DNA of 64,000 nt from JBFAPK01 sp040676675 (GTDB lineage: Bacteria > Actinomycetota > Actinomycetes > Mycobacteriales > Micromonosporaceae): the NCBI RefSeq assembly GCF_040676675.1, contig NZ_JBFAPK010000002.1:248001-312000 (forward strand), read 5' to 3'. A program made the position numbers and the translations under genes. Of this stretch, positions 8,358 through 16,435 are shown one piece after another; position 1 is the stretch's first letter, and the number at the start of each line of letters is the position of its first letter. The notes under the pieces were generated by a model. It ran no database searches. It had not been told where the DNA came from and was given only the letters and a program-made list of their open reading frames with translations.

Positions 8358-9947
8358 TCAACGAGATGCGCTCTGGCGAACGTGTCCGGGCCGGTTCAGC
8401 CACCAGTTGGCCGAGCGGCGAAGGGCGGTGGGAACCCGCCGATCGGAGATCAGATGACGGAGCAGCTCGTCGTCGCCCTTCAGCCCTGCGGCATAAACAG
8501 TCCCTTCCATCACCCCGGTCTGCGGGCTCGCATCGGTGGGCGGTCCGTCCATCTGGCGGGCGACCTGCAGAACCAACGACTTGGGCACTTCCGCACCGAA
8601 ATGCCCGAGGGCGAACGCGGCGGCAATCCGTACCGTGGACGGTACGCCGCTCGCCACGATCAGGCGTTGCACCAGTTGCTCCTGGCCGGCGCCGCCGAGG
8701 ACCCGAATCGAGTCCAGGATCGCCTCCGCGAGGCCCGGGTTACTCCGTATGCGATCACCCGTGAGTTCAGCCGCGAGAGCGTTGGCCAACCCGGCGCGGT
8801 ACGGGGTGGCGTCGAGCAGGAAACCCGTGTAAAGACGCACGTCGGGCGACGGATGGAACAACGCGTCCTCGACCAGCACGGAAAAGATGTCATCCGCCTT
8901 CGGGATGTGTTCACCGGCGGTCTCGACAGCCGCCGCATGCGCGATTCTGTTCGAGACCGTTCGCCGCTGGACCGCGTTGTCACCCCGGGAGTCGGACGCG
9001 CCACGCCGGACGGGGGCGTTCAGCCGAAGCCAGGTTTCCCGTTCGATCCTCAGCTCGACGGCGAGCTGAGCCGCCAAGCTCGAGGTTTCTCGGTCGGAGA
9101 GCATCTCGATCGCCATCTGGACCAACGCCGCATGCTGCTCGTCGCTGAAGTGCCCCATCGGGACCTTGCGCAGCGAGGCGAGCAGAGCGCCGATCCTGGC
9201 ACGTTGATGCGTCGGGTCGCGCAGCTGGGCGAGTACATGGCGCGCGGCGTCCGGATGCCCGGTGCCTTCGAGCGCCGACATCGGTTCGATGAAGATCTGG
9301 TTGTCCCGGTCACGAGCGAGGCTCGCACAGCTGTCGATCGCGGGGGCACAGGCGCGCGGATGTACCAGCAGGCGGTTGAGCGCCTCGTACCGCTGCTGCC
9401 AGGCGACGCCATCGGACATCACCATCTCGGCGACCAGTCGGTCCGTGAGCGTCGACCAACTGCTCGATGGCACGAGCCGGACGCCCGGCTCGGCGAGGAG
9501 CCTGGAGGTGAGCTCGTCCCAGTCGGCACCCCGCATCCGCGCGCCGGTAACGGCCAGATCCAGCAGCTGGTCCAGGCGATCCGGACCGGCAGCGAGGGCG
9601 GGTCCGCGGGCCAGCGACAGCCGCAACGGCTCGGGCGGAGAAATGTACCGGTACAGGACGTCGAGCGGAGCCACGATCGCGTTGCGGGGGAGCAAGAGAA
9701 GCTCTTCGTACCGCCGGACAGCGGCGTAGGGCACCGGCGTGAAACCCGATTCCCAGCGCGAGACCCGGCTCTCGCTAATTGGACCGCCCCGCCACGAACC
9801 GCCGCCGAAGGCGGGTGCGAAGCGGGCCGCTCGGTGCAACTCCGTCATCGGCGACAGGGTTCGGTTGACCCGCAGGAGCCAGCCGACCGTGCGTGGGACA
9901 CCTGTTCGGCGCGCCAGATGTGAGGACACGACGTGCGATCGGGCCAT
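8358..9947 (-). CDS. XRE-like HTH protein with long alpha-helical repeat region
   Basis: The 529-residue frame starts at ATG 9947 with no obvious ribosome site, so it may be leaderless. Residues about 20-75 look like an XRE-type DNA-binding domain with an internal insertion; VGWLLRVNRTLSPMTELHRA and ISESRVSRWESG resemble helix 1 and the recognition helix. The remaining roughly 430 residues are helical and repetitive, with segments such as RIAAAFALGHFG and RQMDGPP, as in HEAT/TPR-like regulators. It is probably a transcriptional regulator or scaffold sensing a protein or small ligand. Together with the membrane protein gene downstream it forms a lower-GC block beside a permease relic, consistent with an inserted accessory module. 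The effector domain is not assigned. Confidence 0.7.
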   Translation of the reverse strand: MARSHVVSSHLARRTGVPRTVGWLLRVNRTLSPMTELHRAARFAPAFGGGSWRGGPISESRVSRWESGFTPVPYAAVRRYEELLLLPRNAIVAPLDVLYRYISPPEPLRLSLARGPALAAGPDRLDQLLDLAVTGARMRGADWDELTSRLLAEPGVRLVPSSSWSTLTDRLVAEMVMSDGVAWQQRYEALNRLLVHPRACAPAIDSCASLARDRDNQIFIEPMSALEGTGHPDAARHVLAQLRDPTHQRARIGALLASLRKVPMGHFSDEQHAALVQMAIEMLSDRETSSLAAQLAVELRIERETWLRLNAPVRRGASDSRGDNAVQRRTVSNRIAHAAAVETAGEHIPKADDIFSVLVEDALFHPSPDVRLYTGFLLDATPYRAGLANALAAELTGDRIRSNPGLAEAILDSIRVLGGAGQEQLVQRLIVASGVPSTVRIAAAFALGHFGAEVPKSLVLQVARQMDGPPTDASPQTGVMEGTVYAAGLKGDDELLRHLISDRRVPTALRRSANWWLNRPGHVRQSASR

Positions 9948-10007
9948 TAACGGAGTGTAAGCCGAAAGTTGATCAACATCGATGCCAAGACCGGACGGCG
10001 CCCCGCG

Positions 10008-10108
10008 AGGTCGATCCCGCCGGTGAGGGTCACGGAGGTCATCCCGACCGTGACCACCGGCAGGAACGCGTTGTCGACGAAGATGTCCAGGCAGAGCAGC
10101 ACGACCAC
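10008..10108 (-). pseudogene. Fragment of a ribose/galactofuranose-type ABC permease gene (yjfF-like)
   Basis: Read on the minus strand this stretch encodes DIFVDNAFLPVVTVGM, then TLTGGIDL. This matches almost residue for residue the segment NIFIDNAFLLVVAVGM plus ILTGGIDL of the intact permease at 16436-17452. The nucleotide match spans roughly 100 bases (compare 17190-17290). Homology stops abruptly after GGIDL, and the frame runs into unrelated sequence (SMLINFRLTLR). No start, transmembrane set or C-terminus remains, so this is a decayed copy or a recombination scar between the GH127 gene and the lower-GC block. Confidence 0.75.
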
Positions 10109-10125
10109 GACCGCGGGGTGACCGC

Positions 10126-12003
10126 TCAGCGCCGCCGCTCGGGGAGCCAGACGCGCATCGTGGCGGGACCGCGGTTGGCCCAGAGGTGGTACGGGACCAG
10201 GACCAGCTCGGTCGCCTCCGCCACCGCCGGACCGGTCGAACCGTACGGCCAGCCGGCGTGGGCCGGGGCGAGCGTGCTCGCGGCGACGCCGAGCGCCACC
10301 ACCTCGGGGCCGAGCGCCGGCATCCGACGCTCCACCACCGGCACCGACGGGTCCACGGCCGGCGCGTCGAGCGCCTGCGCGGTGCGCTGGTCGACCGACT
10401 CGGCGCAGTAGACGAGCGGGCCGCGTTCCACCGCGACGGTGCCGCGTACCGCGTCGATGCGCGGGTCCGGCTCGGTCCAGCGCGGCGCCACCGGCAGTTC
10501 GAGCCGGACCTCGTCGCCCGGGCGCCAGAAGCGGTCCACCACGGCGTAGCCCGGGGAGACCGGGCGGGTCTGCTCGGGGGTCACCAGCGTCGCCTCGCCC
10601 GCCCAGGCGGGCACCCGCAGCGAGAGCCGCCACGGCCGCTGCGGCGCGGCGTGGACCCGGACGGTGACGGCACCGCGCCAGGGGTACTCGGTGACGACGC
10701 CCAGTTCGATCCCGCCGGCCCGGATCCGGCCGGCGGCGTACTGGTGCAGTTGCAGGCCCCGGTCGTCGCGGGTGGCGAGGTAGCCGCCGAGCGAGGCGAG
10801 CAGGCGCGCGATGTTGTTCGGGCAGCACGAGACGTCGAACCAGGGCACCCGCTCGCCGGCGGTCGCGCGCGGGTTCGGCACCCGGGGGTCGGGCGGGCTG
10901 CCGGGCGCGCGCTGCTGGAGCGGGTTGGTGTAGAAGAACGCCCGACCGTCCAGCGACGGCCCGGCGGCCACCACGTTGAACAGCGTCCGCTCGGCCAGGT
11001 CGGCGAAGCGGGGCTCGCCGGTGGCGAGCAGCAGGCGCCAGGAGAGCATCACCGAGGCGACGCCCGCGCAGGTCTCGGCGTACGCCCGGTCGGGCGGCAA
11101 CTCGAAGTCCTCCCCGAACGACTCGCCCTCGTGCCGGGAGCCCATCCCGCCGGTCAGGTAGGTGCGGGCCGCCACGGTCCGCTCCCACTGCCGCACGATC
11201 GCGGCGAGCAGCTTGTCGTCGCCGGTCTCCACGGCCACGTCGACCGCGCCGCAGGCGAGGTAGAGCGCGCGTACCGCGTGCCCGGCGAAGGCCGCGCGGT
11301 CCCGGACCGGCACGTCGTCCTGGTAGTAGCTCCGGCCCAGCTCGAGGTCGGGGAGCGTGGCCTGGCCGCGCCGGTCGACGAAGAGCTGCGCCTGGTCGAG
11401 GTAGCGGCCCGTGCCGGTGGCCCGGTACAGCTCGACCAGCGCCATCTCGATCTCGGGGTGGCCGCAGACGGCCTGCCGGCCGGCGGCCCCGAACTCGGCG
11501 CAGACGTGGTCCGCCGCGCGGATCGCGGCGGCGACGAGCGCGTCGGCGACCCCGGTACGCAGCCGGGCGACGCCGGCCTGGATGAGGAAGCCGGCGCAGT
11601 ACAGCTCGTGCCCCCAGTCGAGGGCGGAGTAGCGGGGCGCCTGCCCGGGGCGGCCGAACATGGTGTTGAGGTAGCCGTCCGGCTCCTGGGCCGCGACCAG
11701 CACCTCGACCAGTTCCCGGTACGGGGCGTCGGCGCCCCGCGCGATCTCCCACACCATCGCCTCGGCCAGCTTGTACGCCTCGGAGTCGGAGAACTCCCGG
11801 CCCCGGCGCGCCGTCACCCCGCCCGCCGCGGCCTGCCGGAAGTTGTCCAGCCAGCCGGCCCGCCGCTGCCACTCGTACGCGTGCGGGATGGTCGCCGCCG
11901 CGTTGCGCGCCTGCCGGTCGCCCCAGAAGCCGCCGGTGAGCCGCACCTCGTCCAGGCCGAGCGGGCGGAGGGTCCCCGTCGATGGTTGCACCGGTCCGAT
12001 CAT
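10126..12003 (-). CDS. Cytosolic GH127 beta-L-arabinofuranosidase
   Basis: ATG 12003 lies 2 nt after the stop of the upstream permease gene and has AAGGGG as ribosome site, so translation is probably coupled. The 625-residue product has no signal peptide. GH127 (DUF1680) hallmarks are present: LTGGFWGDRQ near the N-terminus, E-x-C in AETCAG (about residue 310) and the double cysteine in CCPNN (about 390). In the characterised Bifidobacterium enzyme HypBA1 these residues bind zinc and supply the nucleophilic cysteine. The family removes terminal beta-L-arabinofuranose, for example from the beta-1,2-arabinobiose of extensin. Its place behind an importer operon suggests it hydrolyses imported arabino-oligosaccharides inside the cell. 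Confidence 0.93.
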   Translation of the reverse strand: MIGPVQPSTGTLRPLGLDEVRLTGGFWGDRQARNAAATIPHAYEWQRRAGWLDNFRQAAAGGVTARRGREFSDSEAYKLAEAMVWEIARGADAPYRELVEVLVAAQEPDGYLNTMFGRPGQAPRYSALDWGHELYCAGFLIQAGVARLRTGVADALVAAAIRAADHVCAEFGAAGRQAVCGHPEIEMALVELYRATGTGRYLDQAQLFVDRRGQATLPDLELGRSYYQDDVPVRDRAAFAGHAVRALYLACGAVDVAVETGDDKLLAAIVRQWERTVAARTYLTGGMGSRHEGESFGEDFELPPDRAYAETCAGVASVMLSWRLLLATGEPRFADLAERTLFNVVAAGPSLDGRAFFYTNPLQQRAPGSPPDPRVPNPRATAGERVPWFDVSCCPNNIARLLASLGGYLATRDDRGLQLHQYAAGRIRAGGIELGVVTEYPWRGAVTVRVHAAPQRPWRLSLRVPAWAGEATLVTPEQTRPVSPGYAVVDRFWRPGDEVRLELPVAPRWTEPDPRIDAVRGTVAVERGPLVYCAESVDQRTAQALDAPAVDPSVPVVERRMPALGPEVVALGVAASTLAPAHAGWPYGSTGPAVAEATELVLVPYHLWANRGPATMRVWLPERRR

Positions 12004-12005
12004 CG

Positions 12006-12803
12006 TCACCCCTTGAGAGCACCCGACATGAAGCCGCGCACGTAGCTGCGCTGCAGGAAGAGGAAGAGCAGCAGGCAGGGCACGGCCATGAAGACGACGC
12101 CGGCCTCCAGCGCGGCGTAGTCGATCGAGCCGTGGCTGGCCGTACGCATGTTCACCACCGCGAGCGGGAGCGTGAAGCGGTCGGTGGAGTTGAGCAGGAT
12201 CAGCGGCGCGAAGAACTCGCTCCACGAGGTGAGGAACGCGAAGAGCGCCACGGTGACCAGGCCCGGTCGGACCGCGTGCAGCAGGACCCGCAGCAGCGCG
12301 GTGAGGCTGGTGCAGCCGTCGACGAGCGCGGACTCCTCCAGCTCCCTGGGGACGGCCTCGAAGGAGTTGCGCATCATGAAGACCGAGAACGGCAGCTGGA
12401 ACATGATCAGTACGAGGCTGAGCCCGAGCAGCGAGTCCTCCAGCCCGATCCAGCCGAGCAGCACGTAGAGCGCGATCAGGATGGTCGCGTACGGCACCAT
12501 CAGGATCGCCAGCGTCAGCAGGAAGAGCAGGTCGCGGCCGGGGAATCGGAACCGGCCGAAGGCGTACCCGCCGAGCGTGGCGACGACCAGCGTGCCGCCG
12601 ACGGTGAGCAGGCAGACGGTCAGGCTGTTCAGCACGTGGTGCGGGCGGATGCCGTTGTCCGAGGTGAAGAGCCGCTGGTAGTTCTCCAGACCGAAGCCGT
12701 CCGCGGTGCGTACCGAGGCCCAGCCGCTCCAGAGCAGCGGGGAGAGGAAGAGGATCGACAGCGCCGCGCCGGTGGTGCGGTAGCCCCGGTCCCTGCTGGA
12801 CAT
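12006..12803 (-). CDS. Carbohydrate ABC transporter permease, MalG-like
   Basis: ATG 12803 follows AGGGGG and gives 265 residues with about six membrane helices. The EAA-type loop that contacts the ATPase is visible in PRELEESALVDGCTSL. It is the inner-membrane partner of the MalF-like permease whose stop lies 8 nt upstream, and the GH127 start lies 2 nt downstream. The family belongs to the CUT1 group, which imports oligosaccharides. The likely cargo, judged from the linked glycosidase, is a beta-L-arabino-oligosaccharide. No ATPase gene accompanies it; actinomycetes often share one ATPase (MsiK) among CUT1 systems. Confidence 0.92.
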   Translation of the reverse strand: MSSRDRGYRTTGAALSILFLSPLLWSGWASVRTADGFGLENYQRLFTSDNGIRPHHVLNSLTVCLLTVGGTLVVATLGGYAFGRFRFPGRDLLFLLTLAILMVPYATILIALYVLLGWIGLEDSLLGLSLVLIMFQLPFSVFMMRNSFEAVPRELEESALVDGCTSLTALLRVLLHAVRPGLVTVALFAFLTSWSEFFAPLILLNSTDRFTLPLAVVNMRTASHGSIDYAALEAGVVFMAVPCLLLFLFLQRSYVRGFMSGALKG

Positions 12804-12811
12804 GCGACCCC

Positions 12812-13756
12812 CTACTGCGAGCGGCGGCGCAGCACGCCGAGCTGGACGACGTTGAAGACGATCAGTACGGCGAGCAGCAGCACCGAGATCGCGGCGGCCG
12901 AGCCGAGGTCGAGGCGGATGAACGCGTCCCGGTAGATCACCATCACCAGCGAGGTGGTGCTGTTGTCCGGGCCGCCCCGGGTCAGGATCCAGAACTGGTC
13001 GAAGGCGAGCAGCGACCCGGTGACCATCAGCGTGAGCACCAACGCGATGGTGGGACGCAGCAGCGGCAGGGTGATCCGGCGGAAGGTCTGCCACCGGCCG
13101 GCGCCGTCGATCCGGGCGGCCTCGTAGACCTCCAGCGGGATCGCCTGCAACCCGGTCAGCAGGATCAGCATGTTGAAACCGGCGAAGCGCCAGAGCACCA
13201 GCGCGACGCTGGAGGCGAGCGCGGTGTTCGGGCTGCCGCTGGTCCAGGAGACGTAGCCGTCGACCAGGCCGAGCGCGTCCAGCGCCCGGGTGACCGGGCC
13301 GATCTCGTCGCTGAGCAGGCCCAGGAAGAGCAGCGAGGCGCTGGCGAAGCCGACCGCCATGGGCAGGAAGAACGCGGTACGGAACAGGGCCACGCCGGGC
13401 CGGCGCCGCTGCACGAGCAGGGCCAGCCCGAACGAGACCGCGAAGAGCAGCACGGTGACGACCACCGTGTACTTGAGCGTGAACCAGGTGGCGGTGCGGA
13501 GCAGCGAGTTGTCGCCGAGGTCGGCGTAGTTTTCCGGGGCGTTCAGCTCCGGCACCCCGAGCAGCGGCCACCGGTGCAGCGACATCCACCCGACGAGCAG
13601 CAGCGGCAGCACGAAGAAGAGGCCCACCATGAGCGCGGTCGGGCTCGCGTACGCGGCGCCGACCAGCGCCCGGCGCCGGTGGCGGCGGCGCCGGGCCGGC
13701 GCGGGCGGGACGGCTCGCGGGCGCGCGTCCCGGCGCGGCGTCAGCAGGGCGACCAC
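12812..13756 (-). CDS. Carbohydrate ABC transporter permease, MalF-like
   Basis: GTG 13756 lies 7 nt after the binding-protein stop and gives 314 residues. A basic cytosolic N-terminus is followed by about six membrane spans (TALMVGLFFVLPLLLVGWMS is the first). The EAA motif is EVYEAARIDGAGRWQTFRRI, characteristic of CUT1 permeases. It works as a heterodimer with the next gene product in uptake of a complex sugar. Tight spacing on both sides places it in the middle of the SBP-MalF-MalG-GH127 operon. Confidence 0.92.
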   Translation of the reverse strand: MVALLTPRRDARPRAVPPAPARRRRHRRRALVGAAYASPTALMVGLFFVLPLLLVGWMSLHRWPLLGVPELNAPENYADLGDNSLLRTATWFTLKYTVVVTVLLFAVSFGLALLVQRRRPGVALFRTAFFLPMAVGFASASLLFLGLLSDEIGPVTRALDALGLVDGYVSWTSGSPNTALASSVALVLWRFAGFNMLILLTGLQAIPLEVYEAARIDGAGRWQTFRRITLPLLRPTIALVLTLMVTGSLLAFDQFWILTRGGPDNSTTSLVMVIYRDAFIRLDLGSAAAISVLLLAVLIVFNVVQLGVLRRRSQ

Positions 13757-13763
13757 GGCGGGA

Positions 13764-15044
13764 TCAGCTCTCCCGCAGCGAGCGGGTGATCGCGGCGTTC
13801 CCCTCGGCCAGCGCCTTGGCCGCGTCGCCGAAGAGCGCGCCGCGCACCGTCTGCAGCCACGGGCTCTGCGGGTCGTTGAAGGAGGCGTTGAAGTTCCGCG
13901 CGTACGGGGTCTTCCCCTTCGCCATCAGGCTGTTGATGGTGACGATGCGGGGGTCGGCCGCGGAGTACCTGTTCGACGCGAGGTCGGTGCGGGTGGGCAC
14001 GCCCTTGTTCTTGGCGATCACCTCGACCTGCGCCTCGTCGGACATGGTCCAGGCGAGGAAGTCCCAGGCCTGGGCGGCCTTCTCCGAGGTGGCGCCGACG
14101 CCGATCGCGTCGCCGCCGACGAAGGTGGACTCCCCGCCGTCGAGGCCGCTGATCGGGGCGACGCCCATCCTGATGCCGGACTGCTCGATCAGGCCGAGCC
14201 AGACCGAGGGACCGGGCGCGATGCCGATCTTCCCGCCCTGCAACGCGCCGAGCCAGGTCGGGCCGGCCTCGTCCCGGGACGCCGGGGCGGCGACGCCCTC
14301 CTCGTACAGCTGCCGGTAGAGGGCGAAGACGTCGGCCATCTCCCGGCCGTCGACCGTGCTCTTCGTACCCTCCGGGTCGAGCACGTCGCCGCCGGCGGCC
14401 CAGACCGAGGGCCAGAAGGTGAACTCGACGCAGCCGCCGCAGTTGGCGCCGAAGTAGGTGCCGTTGACGTCGCCGCCCAGCCGGTCGATTCGCCGGGCGT
14501 GCTCGGCGAACTCACGCAGGGTGGTCGGCGGCTTCTCCGGGTCGAGCCCGGCGCGGGCGTAGAGGTCCTTGTTGTAGAGCAGCACCGACATGTCGATGGT
14601 GTGCGGGACGGCGTAGTTGCGCCCCTCCCAGGTGCCGGCCCGGACGTGCGCCGGCGCGACCCGGTCCTTCACGTCCAGCGCCCCGAACCGGTCGGTGATG
14701 TCCCGCCAGAGCCCCTGCGAGGCGTACTGCGGGGCGAAGACCACGTCGGCGGCGAAGAGGTCGGGCAGCGACCTCGCGCCCGCGGCGGAGGCGAGCTTCG
14801 CCGGGTACTCCTCGTTCGGGTACGCGGTCACCTGGACCTTGTTGCGGTGCGTGGCGTTGTACGCCTCGGCGTACGCCCTGGAGACCGACTCGGTGGCGGC
14901 GCGGGTCCAGAGGGTCAGCGTGGCCCCGTCGTCGGCGCGCGGCGCCCCGGAGTCCGTACCCTCCCCGCCACCGCAGGCCGACAGGCCCAGCGCGAGTACG
15001 GTCGCGGCGACGATCCCGCCCGCCGTACGAAACTGTGGTCGCAC
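13764..15044 (-). CDS. Sugar ABC transporter substrate-binding lipoprotein (CUT1)
   Basis: GTG 15044 is preceded by AGGGGAG and starts a 426-residue protein with a lipoprotein signal ending LALGLSACGGG, lipidated cysteine near residue 24. The mature part resembles MalE/UgpB-type solute-binding proteins (TLTLWTRAATESVSRAYAEA, then WTMSDEAQVEVIAKNKGVPT near the end). It captures an oligosaccharide at the cell surface for the two permeases downstream. As first gene of the operon it lies opposite a LacI gene, and the shared 226-bp gap carries two palindromic operators. The ligand is inferred, not shown: an arabinofuranose-containing oligosaccharide, because the operon ends in GH127. Confidence 0.92.
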   Translation of the reverse strand: MRPQFRTAGGIVAATVLALGLSACGGGEGTDSGAPRADDGATLTLWTRAATESVSRAYAEAYNATHRNKVQVTAYPNEEYPAKLASAAGARSLPDLFAADVVFAPQYASQGLWRDITDRFGALDVKDRVAPAHVRAGTWEGRNYAVPHTIDMSVLLYNKDLYARAGLDPEKPPTTLREFAEHARRIDRLGGDVNGTYFGANCGGCVEFTFWPSVWAAGGDVLDPEGTKSTVDGREMADVFALYRQLYEEGVAAPASRDEAGPTWLGALQGGKIGIAPGPSVWLGLIEQSGIRMGVAPISGLDGGESTFVGGDAIGVGATSEKAAQAWDFLAWTMSDEAQVEVIAKNKGVPTRTDLASNRYSAADPRIVTINSLMAKGKTPYARNFNASFNDPQSPWLQTVRGALFGDAAKALAEGNAAITRSLRES

Positions 15045-15155
15045 GTTCTCTCCCCTCTCGGATGGGTCAGGTGCCGGTCTGGTGCGGGTGGATCGGGTAC
15101 CGGTGCGGGTCGGGACGGTCGACGACCTGCGGCACCGGGAGGGCGGACGAACGGT

Positions 15156-15171
15156 CCGAAAACCTTTTCGG
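15156..15171. promoter_or_regulatory. LacI-type operator O1 (minus strand CCGAAAAGGTTTTCGG)
   Basis: Arms CCGAAAA and TTTTCGG pair perfectly around two bases. The site is 112 bp upstream of the transporter operon start and 100 bp upstream of the LacI start, so it can control both. The inner 14 bases are identical to 45873-45886 upstream of the GH127/146-GH43 operon, which makes chance unlikely. Confidence 0.75.
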
Positions 15172-15257
15172 GAATGTAGCCAGTGAATTTCGACGCTGTC
15201 AAGGGTCGATGTCCACGTCGGAATATGCGGTACGGTGCTCGCTAGCGGTTTCGTTTT

Positions 15258-15270
15258 CGAAAGGATTTCG
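15258..15270. promoter_or_regulatory. LacI-type operator O2 (CGAAAGGATTTCG)
   Basis: CGAAA and TTTCG flank GGA immediately before the GTG start of the LacI gene at 15271, overlapping its ribosome site (AAGGA). It is a variant of O1 and a natural autorepression site. The CGAAA-N-TTTCG style resembles elements described upstream of Streptomyces xylanolytic genes. Confidence 0.6.
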
Positions 15271-16344
15271 GTGGGCAGGCAACGATCCCAGTCCGTCACC
15301 CTGACCGACGTCGCCCGGCGCGCCGGGGTCTCGGTGGCCACGGCCTCGAAGGCGCTCAACGCCCGCGACGAGGTGGCGCCCGACACCCGACGCCGGGTGC
15401 TCCAGGCGGCCGAGGAGCTCTCCTTCCAACCGAACGTGCTGGCCCGCGGGCTGATCTCGGGCCGGACCCGGACCGTCGGGCTGCTCACCGACGAGCTGGG
15501 CGGGCGGTTCTCCATCCCGATCCTGCTCGGCGTGGAGAACGCGCTGGGCAGCGAGCAGATGTCGGTGTTGCTCTGTGACGCCCGCGGCGACGCGATCCGG
15601 CGCCGGCACTACATCGGCACGCTGCTCGCGCGCCAGGTCGACGGCTTCGTCATTCTGGGCGACTCCAACGACCTGCGCCCGTCGCTCACCCGGGACATCC
15701 CGGTACCGGTGGTCTACGTGTACGGCGAGTCCGACGACCCGGCCGACCTCTCGGTCCTCGCCGACGACGCCGGGGGCGCCCGGCTCGCCGCCGAGCACCT
15801 CGTCTCGCTGGGCCGGCGGCGGATCGCGCACATCACCGGCCCGGAGCACTACCGGGCCGCGCGGGAGCGGGTGAGCAGCCTGCGGGCGGTTCTCGACGCG
15901 GCCGGGCTGCCGCTGGCCGGCGGCGAGCCACGGTACGGCGAGTGGTCCCAGCGCTGGGGGCGGCACGCCGCGCGCAGCCTGCTGACCACCTGTCCCGAGA
16001 TCGACGCGATCTTCTGCGGCAACGACCAGATCGCCACCGGCGTCGCCAGCACCCTGCGCGACCTCGGCCGGCGCGTACCCGAGGACGTCTCGATCGTCGG
16101 GTACGACAACTGGCACGAGTTCGCGGCCGACTGCCAGCCCCCGCTGACCACCGTGGACCTCAATCTCCAGCAGCTGGGCGAGACGGCGGTCCGGCACCTC
16201 TTCGCGGCGCTCGACGGGCAGCCCGGCTCGGGCGTCATCCGCCAGCCCTGCCGGCTCGTGGTCCGCGAGTCCACCGGACCGGCGTCCGCCACCGGCCCGG
16301 GCACCGCCACCGGCCCGGAGACCGCGGCGGGGGCCGCGGCCTGA
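15271..16344 (+). CDS. LacI-family regulator of the MalEFG/GH127 operon
   Basis: GTG 15271 follows AAGGA with suitable spacing and is preferred to the in-frame ATG at 15235. The 357-residue protein has the helix-turn-helix TLTDVARRAGVSVATASKAL near its start, a hinge with QPNVLARGLISG, and a PBP-like effector domain (CGNDQIATGVASTLRDLGRR, VSIVGYDNWHEF). The C-terminal 20 residues are a Thr/Ala/Gly/Pro-rich tail. It is a cytoplasmic sugar-responsive repressor, divergent from the transporter operon. Palindromes O1 and O2 lie in its promoter, and an identical O1 core near 45.88 kb suggests that its regulon includes the distant GH127/146-GH43 operon. Confidence 0.92.
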   Translation: MGRQRSQSVTLTDVARRAGVSVATASKALNARDEVAPDTRRRVLQAAEELSFQPNVLARGLISGRTRTVGLLTDELGGRFSIPILLGVENALGSEQMSVLLCDARGDAIRRRHYIGTLLARQVDGFVILGDSNDLRPSLTRDIPVPVVYVYGESDDPADLSVLADDAGGARLAAEHLVSLGRRRIAHITGPEHYRAARERVSSLRAVLDAAGLPLAGGEPRYGEWSQRWGRHAARSLLTTCPEIDAIFCGNDQIATGVASTLRDLGRRVPEDVSIVGYDNWHEFAADCQPPLTTVDLNLQQLGETAVRHLFAALDGQPGSGVIRQPCRLVVRESTGPASATGPGTATGPETAAGAAA

Positions 16345-16372
16345 CCGGCCGGCCCGCCCCGGCGTGCGCCCG

Positions 16373-16402
16373 GCCGCCCCGGCCGGCCTGCGCCGGGGCG
16401 GC
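16373..16402. terminator. Bidirectional stem-loop between the LacI and yjfF genes
   Basis: GCCGCCCCGGC (16373-16383) and GCCGGGGCGGC (16392-16402) form a perfect 11-bp stem with an 8-nt loop. The flanking genes converge, so it can stop transcription from both sides. Confidence 0.75.
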
Positions 16403-16435
16403 GGCACGGAGCGGCAACGGCGGGCCGCCCGTGCG

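Noticed and set aside
9968..9977. Palindrome GTTGATCAAC near the permease relic considered as attachment site
   Set aside because: Only 10 bp, no matching copy found at the other side of the lower-GC block, and no integrase gene.
9947..12022. 691-codon minus-strand frame overlapping the GH127 gene
   Set aside because: Only its last about 45 residues resemble a protein, and these are the permease relic; the rest is a shifted reading of GH127.
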